Below, one piece after another: positions 4,506 to 6,875 of a stretch of 6,875 nt of DNA. The DNA is from Bacteroidia bacterium (GTDB taxonomy: Bacteria > Bacteroidota > Bacteroidia > NS11-12g > UBA955). The notes beneath the pieces were generated by a model. That model did no database searches, had not been told where the DNA came from, and saw nothing but the letters and a program-made list of their open reading frames with translations. Position numbers and translations under genes: made by a program. The first letter of the stretch is position 1. Each line of letters begins with the position of its first letter. The DNA lies in the NCBI GenBank assembly GCA_014376345.1, contig JACMRS010000197.1, positions 1 to 6,875 of the forward strand, given 5' to 3'.

Positions 4506-6875
4506 ATGAAAATTCCGGGTAACATAAACAGTCTGCACGCCAGACTTGATGAATTTGTCAGAAAATATTACAAAAATCAGCTTATAAAAGGGCTGATACT
4601 CGCTTCGGGTGGACTTGTACTGGCTTTTCTTGCGGGTGCCCTTTTGGAGCATCTCGGCAGGTTAGGTACAGGATTCAGGGCATTTATTTTTTACGGATAT
4701 ATTGCTTTCGCACTTACAGTTATTGCAGTTTATATTGCTGTTCCGGTTTTCAAGTTGCTTAAAATGGGCAAAATTATAAGCCGTGTTGAAGCTTCAAAAA
4801 TGATTGGCGCCCATTTTCCGGAGGTTCAGGACAAACTGTTAAATACACTTCAGCTAGAAGAACAATACAAATCATCCAACGAAAATATGATGCTGATGGC
4901 CAGCATTGATCAAAGAATTTTATCGTTAAGCCCTTTTAAATTTAATACAGCTATTGATCTCAGAAAAAATCTGAAATATGCGCGCTATGCAGCGGTTCCA
5001 TTAGGACTCTTACTGATTATTCTTATTTTTCAATCAAATATTATTACAGGTTCTGCCAAACGAATTGTCAATTACGATAAGCAGTTTGAACAGGAAGCGC
5101 CATTTAAATTTAATCTTGTGAATAAAGATTTAAGCGTGGTTAGAAATTCGGATCTTCAGATTCAACTAAAAATGACCGGCAATATTCTTCCAAATGAAGT
5201 TACAGCTATAATTGATGGTAATCTGGTAAAAATGGAGAGGAAAGACAAACAGACTTTTATCTATGACCTAAAAAATGTTCAGAAAAATCATGATGTGCAT
5301 TTTGCTTCAGGACAATTTAATTCAAATACTTACAAAGTAACTGTTTTACCGAATCCGGTTTTAATGAAGTTTGAAACCATTCTGAAATTTCCTTCTTACA
5401 CAGGAAAACCCTCTGAGGTATTAAACAATACAGGCGACCTCACTTTGCCAGCCGGAACAACTGTTGAATGGAGGTTACAAACTAAAGATGTAGAGCAGGT
5501 TTCATTTGTTTTTGATGGAACGATTACGCCAACTGAAGTAAGTGAAGAAAAAAGCAGTTTATCAAGAAGATTTTTAAGGAGCAGTCAATATCTGATTCAG
5601 CTTGGCAACAGATATGTGCAAAGCAAAGACACTATAAAATATCGTGTAGAAGTGATACCCGATCGTTATCCTGAAATAAATGCTGAAAGCAAAAAAGACA
5701 GTTTTAATAATGACATGTTGTATTTCTTTGGAGGTATTTCAGATGATTACGGCATCAGGAACCTTCAGTTTCATTATAAATTTACAGCTTCAGAAAACAG
5801 GTCTAAACTCACCGGACCTGTTGGTTCTATTCCGGTAAAAACAAACGGAGGCACAGATCAGACATTTTATTACGATATTAATCTTCAGCAAATTGGTGTT
5901 GAACCGGGAGACGAACTGGAATATTATTTTGAAGTCTGGGATAATGACGGTGTTAATGGCAGTAAATCCTCAAGATCAGCTGTTATAAAATATGCGTCTG
6001 CTACAGAAAAAGAAATGAGTGAACAGGCTGAAAAAAGCAGTTCATCTATCAAACAAAAAATGGAGGAAGCTATAAAAGAAGCTGAAAGCATTCAAAAGCG
6101 AAGCCAGTCATTAAAGAAAGATCTTTTTGAAAACAAAACTCTCAGTTACGAGGATAAGAAAAAAGTGCAGGACCTTTTAAAAGATCAGAAAGAGCTTGAG
6201 AAAAAACTTGAAGAACTGAAGGATGAGAATAAAAATCTTAAAGAGCAGGAAAAAAATAAAGAGCTTGAACAGCAGCTTTTAGAAAAACAAAAACAGATTG
6301 ATAAATTGTTTGAAGAGCTGATGACTCTGGAAATGAAAGAGCTTTTTAAAAAGCTTGAGGAGATGATGAAGCAGAACGACAAAGAAGGGATGCAGGAGCA
6401 ACTCGACAAGATGAAGCAGAATGATAAAGACCTTCAAAAGCAATTAGACAGAGCGCTTGAGCAGTTTAAACAACTTGAAATCGAGAAAAAAATAAATGAG
6501 CAGGCAGACGCTTTAGAAAAGCTTGCGGAGAAACAAGAAGAGCTTGCAAAAAAAACAGAAGAGAAAAAAGAGTCTCAGGAAGAATTAAAGAAAGAGCAGG
6601 AAAAACTAGAGCAGAAATTTGAGGATATCAAAAAAGAACTTGACGATATTCAGAAAAAAAATGAGGATCTTGAAAATAAAATGGACCTCAAACCGGAAGA
6701 ACAGGAAAAGCAGGAAGAATCCATTGATCAGAATATGGATGACAGCAAAGAAAACTTAGATAAAAAACAAAATAAAAAATCGAGTGACAAGCAGAAAAAA
6801 GCTGCTGAGGAGATGAAGGAAATGAGTCAGAAAATGAAAGAGAATCTGGCTGAGAATGAGGAGGAGAAAAAGGAA
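4506..6875 (+). CDS. DUF4175-like membrane protein with long coiled coil (3' end beyond window)
   Basis: An open reading frame of 790 codons that runs off the right edge without a stop. A TAA lies directly before the ATG in frame, so this is the earliest start. It resembles the large (about 1,100-residue) DUF4175-type proteins of Bacteroidota, whose function is unknown. Hydrophobic helices are at about 29-47, 59-81 and 162-180. Between the second and third lies a charged segment with PEVQDKLLNTLQLEEQY. Residues about 183-495 form a soluble, mainly beta-looking region, probably outside the cytoplasm, with FPSYTGKPSE, GGISDDYGIR (409-418) and LEYYFEVWDNDG (471-482) as its most family-like motifs. 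From about 498 to the edge the chain is almost all Lys, Glu, Gln, Asp, Leu and Met, consistent with a long coiled coil. It includes a repeat beginning MKQNDK at 621 and again at 636, followed by LDRALEQFKQLE. A structural or scaffolding role in the envelope is a guess; no enzymatic motif is seen. It is transcribed divergently from the acyl-CoA dehydrogenase gene. Confidence 0.88.
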   Translation, partial: MKIPGNINSLHARLDEFVRKYYKNQLIKGLILASGGLVLAFLAGALLEHLGRLGTGFRAFIFYGYIAFALTVIAVYIAVPVFKLLKMGKIISRVEASKMIGAHFPEVQDKLLNTLQLEEQYKSSNENMMLMASIDQRILSLSPFKFNTAIDLRKNLKYARYAAVPLGLLLIILIFQSNIITGSAKRIVNYDKQFEQEAPFKFNLVNKDLSVVRNSDLQIQLKMTGNILPNEVTAIIDGNLVKMERKDKQTFIYDLKNVQKNHDVHFASGQFNSNTYKVTVLPNPVLMKFETILKFPSYTGKPSEVLNNTGDLTLPAGTTVEWRLQTKDVEQVSFVFDGTITPTEVSEEKSSLSRRFLRSSQYLIQLGNRYVQSKDTIKYRVEVIPDRYPEINAESKKDSFNNDMLYFFGGISDDYGIRNLQFHYKFTASENRSKLTGPVGSIPVKTNGGTDQTFYYDINLQQIGVEPGDELEYYFEVWDNDGVNGSKSSRSAVIKYASATEKEMSEQAEKSSSSIKQKMEEAIKEAESIQKRSQSLKKDLFENKTLSYEDKKKVQDLLKDQKELEKKLEELKDENKNLKEQEKNKELEQQLLEKQKQIDKLFEELMTLEMKELFKKLEEMMKQNDKEGMQEQLDKMKQNDKDLQKQLDRALEQFKQLEIEKKINEQADALEKLAEKQEELAKKTEEKKESQEELKKEQEKLEQKFEDIKKELDDIQKKNEDLENKMDLKPEEQEKQEESIDQNMDDSKENLDKKQNKKSSDKQKKAAEEMKEMSQKMKENLAENEEEKKE

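Noticed and set aside
3727..4509. Three plus-strand reading frames (3727-3909, 4110-4343, 4294-4509)
   Set aside because: The first two are antisense to the acyl-CoA dehydrogenase. The third runs through the divergent promoter region and overlaps the true ATG at 4506.
6185..6409. 74-codon minus-strand reading frame rich in Ser and Phe
   Set aside because: Its composition is exactly what the reverse of Lys/Glu codons gives; it is a shadow of the coiled coil.
6363..6449. Tandem DNA repeat around the MKQNDK motif
   Set aside because: The two copies differ in length (15 and 14 residues) and in codon choice, so this is an old protein-level similarity rather than a recent tandem repeat.

Overview
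The window is AT-rich and reads as a chromosomal segment of a Bacteroidota bacterium. Three things point there: a small PspC-domain protein of the Bacteroidota type (ending in VWDL), a large membrane/coiled-coil DUF4175-type protein typical of that phylum, and promoters of the Bacteroidota form TTTG-N19-TAnnTTTG in front of the chromosomal genes.

Layout from left to right: (1) 1-742 is a decayed IS3-family insertion element on the minus strand, cut by the window edge. It carries three frameshifts, an in-frame stop and an internal deletion that joins the orfA helix-turn-helix directly to the orfB integrase core. (2) 710-2825, minus strand, is a two-gene biotin operon, bioB then bioF with overlapping ends. 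The last ten codons of bioF appear to come from the tip of the IS element. (3) 2918-3133, minus strand, is a 71-residue PspC-family membrane protein whose promoter lies so close to the ATG that the transcript should be almost leaderless. (4) 3217-4356, minus strand, is a complete short-chain-type acyl-CoA dehydrogenase. (5) 4357-4505 is a divergent intergenic region. (6) From 4506 to the right edge, plus strand, is an open-ended reading frame of at least 790 codons: three predicted membrane helices, a long soluble domain, and about 290 residues of Lys/Glu/Gln-rich coiled coil.

Functionally, BioF condenses pimeloyl-ACP (or pimeloyl-CoA) with alanine, and BioB performs the last step, dethiobiotin to biotin; no other biotin gene is visible. 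The acyl-CoA dehydrogenase, PspC-like protein and DUF4175-like protein each seem to have their own promoter and have no evident link to biotin synthesis. I found no RNA gene, CRISPR array or convincing terminator, and no strong case for an undescribed multi-gene system. The most informative observations are the IS-modified 3' end of bioF, the internally deleted IS, and the uniform promoter architecture.
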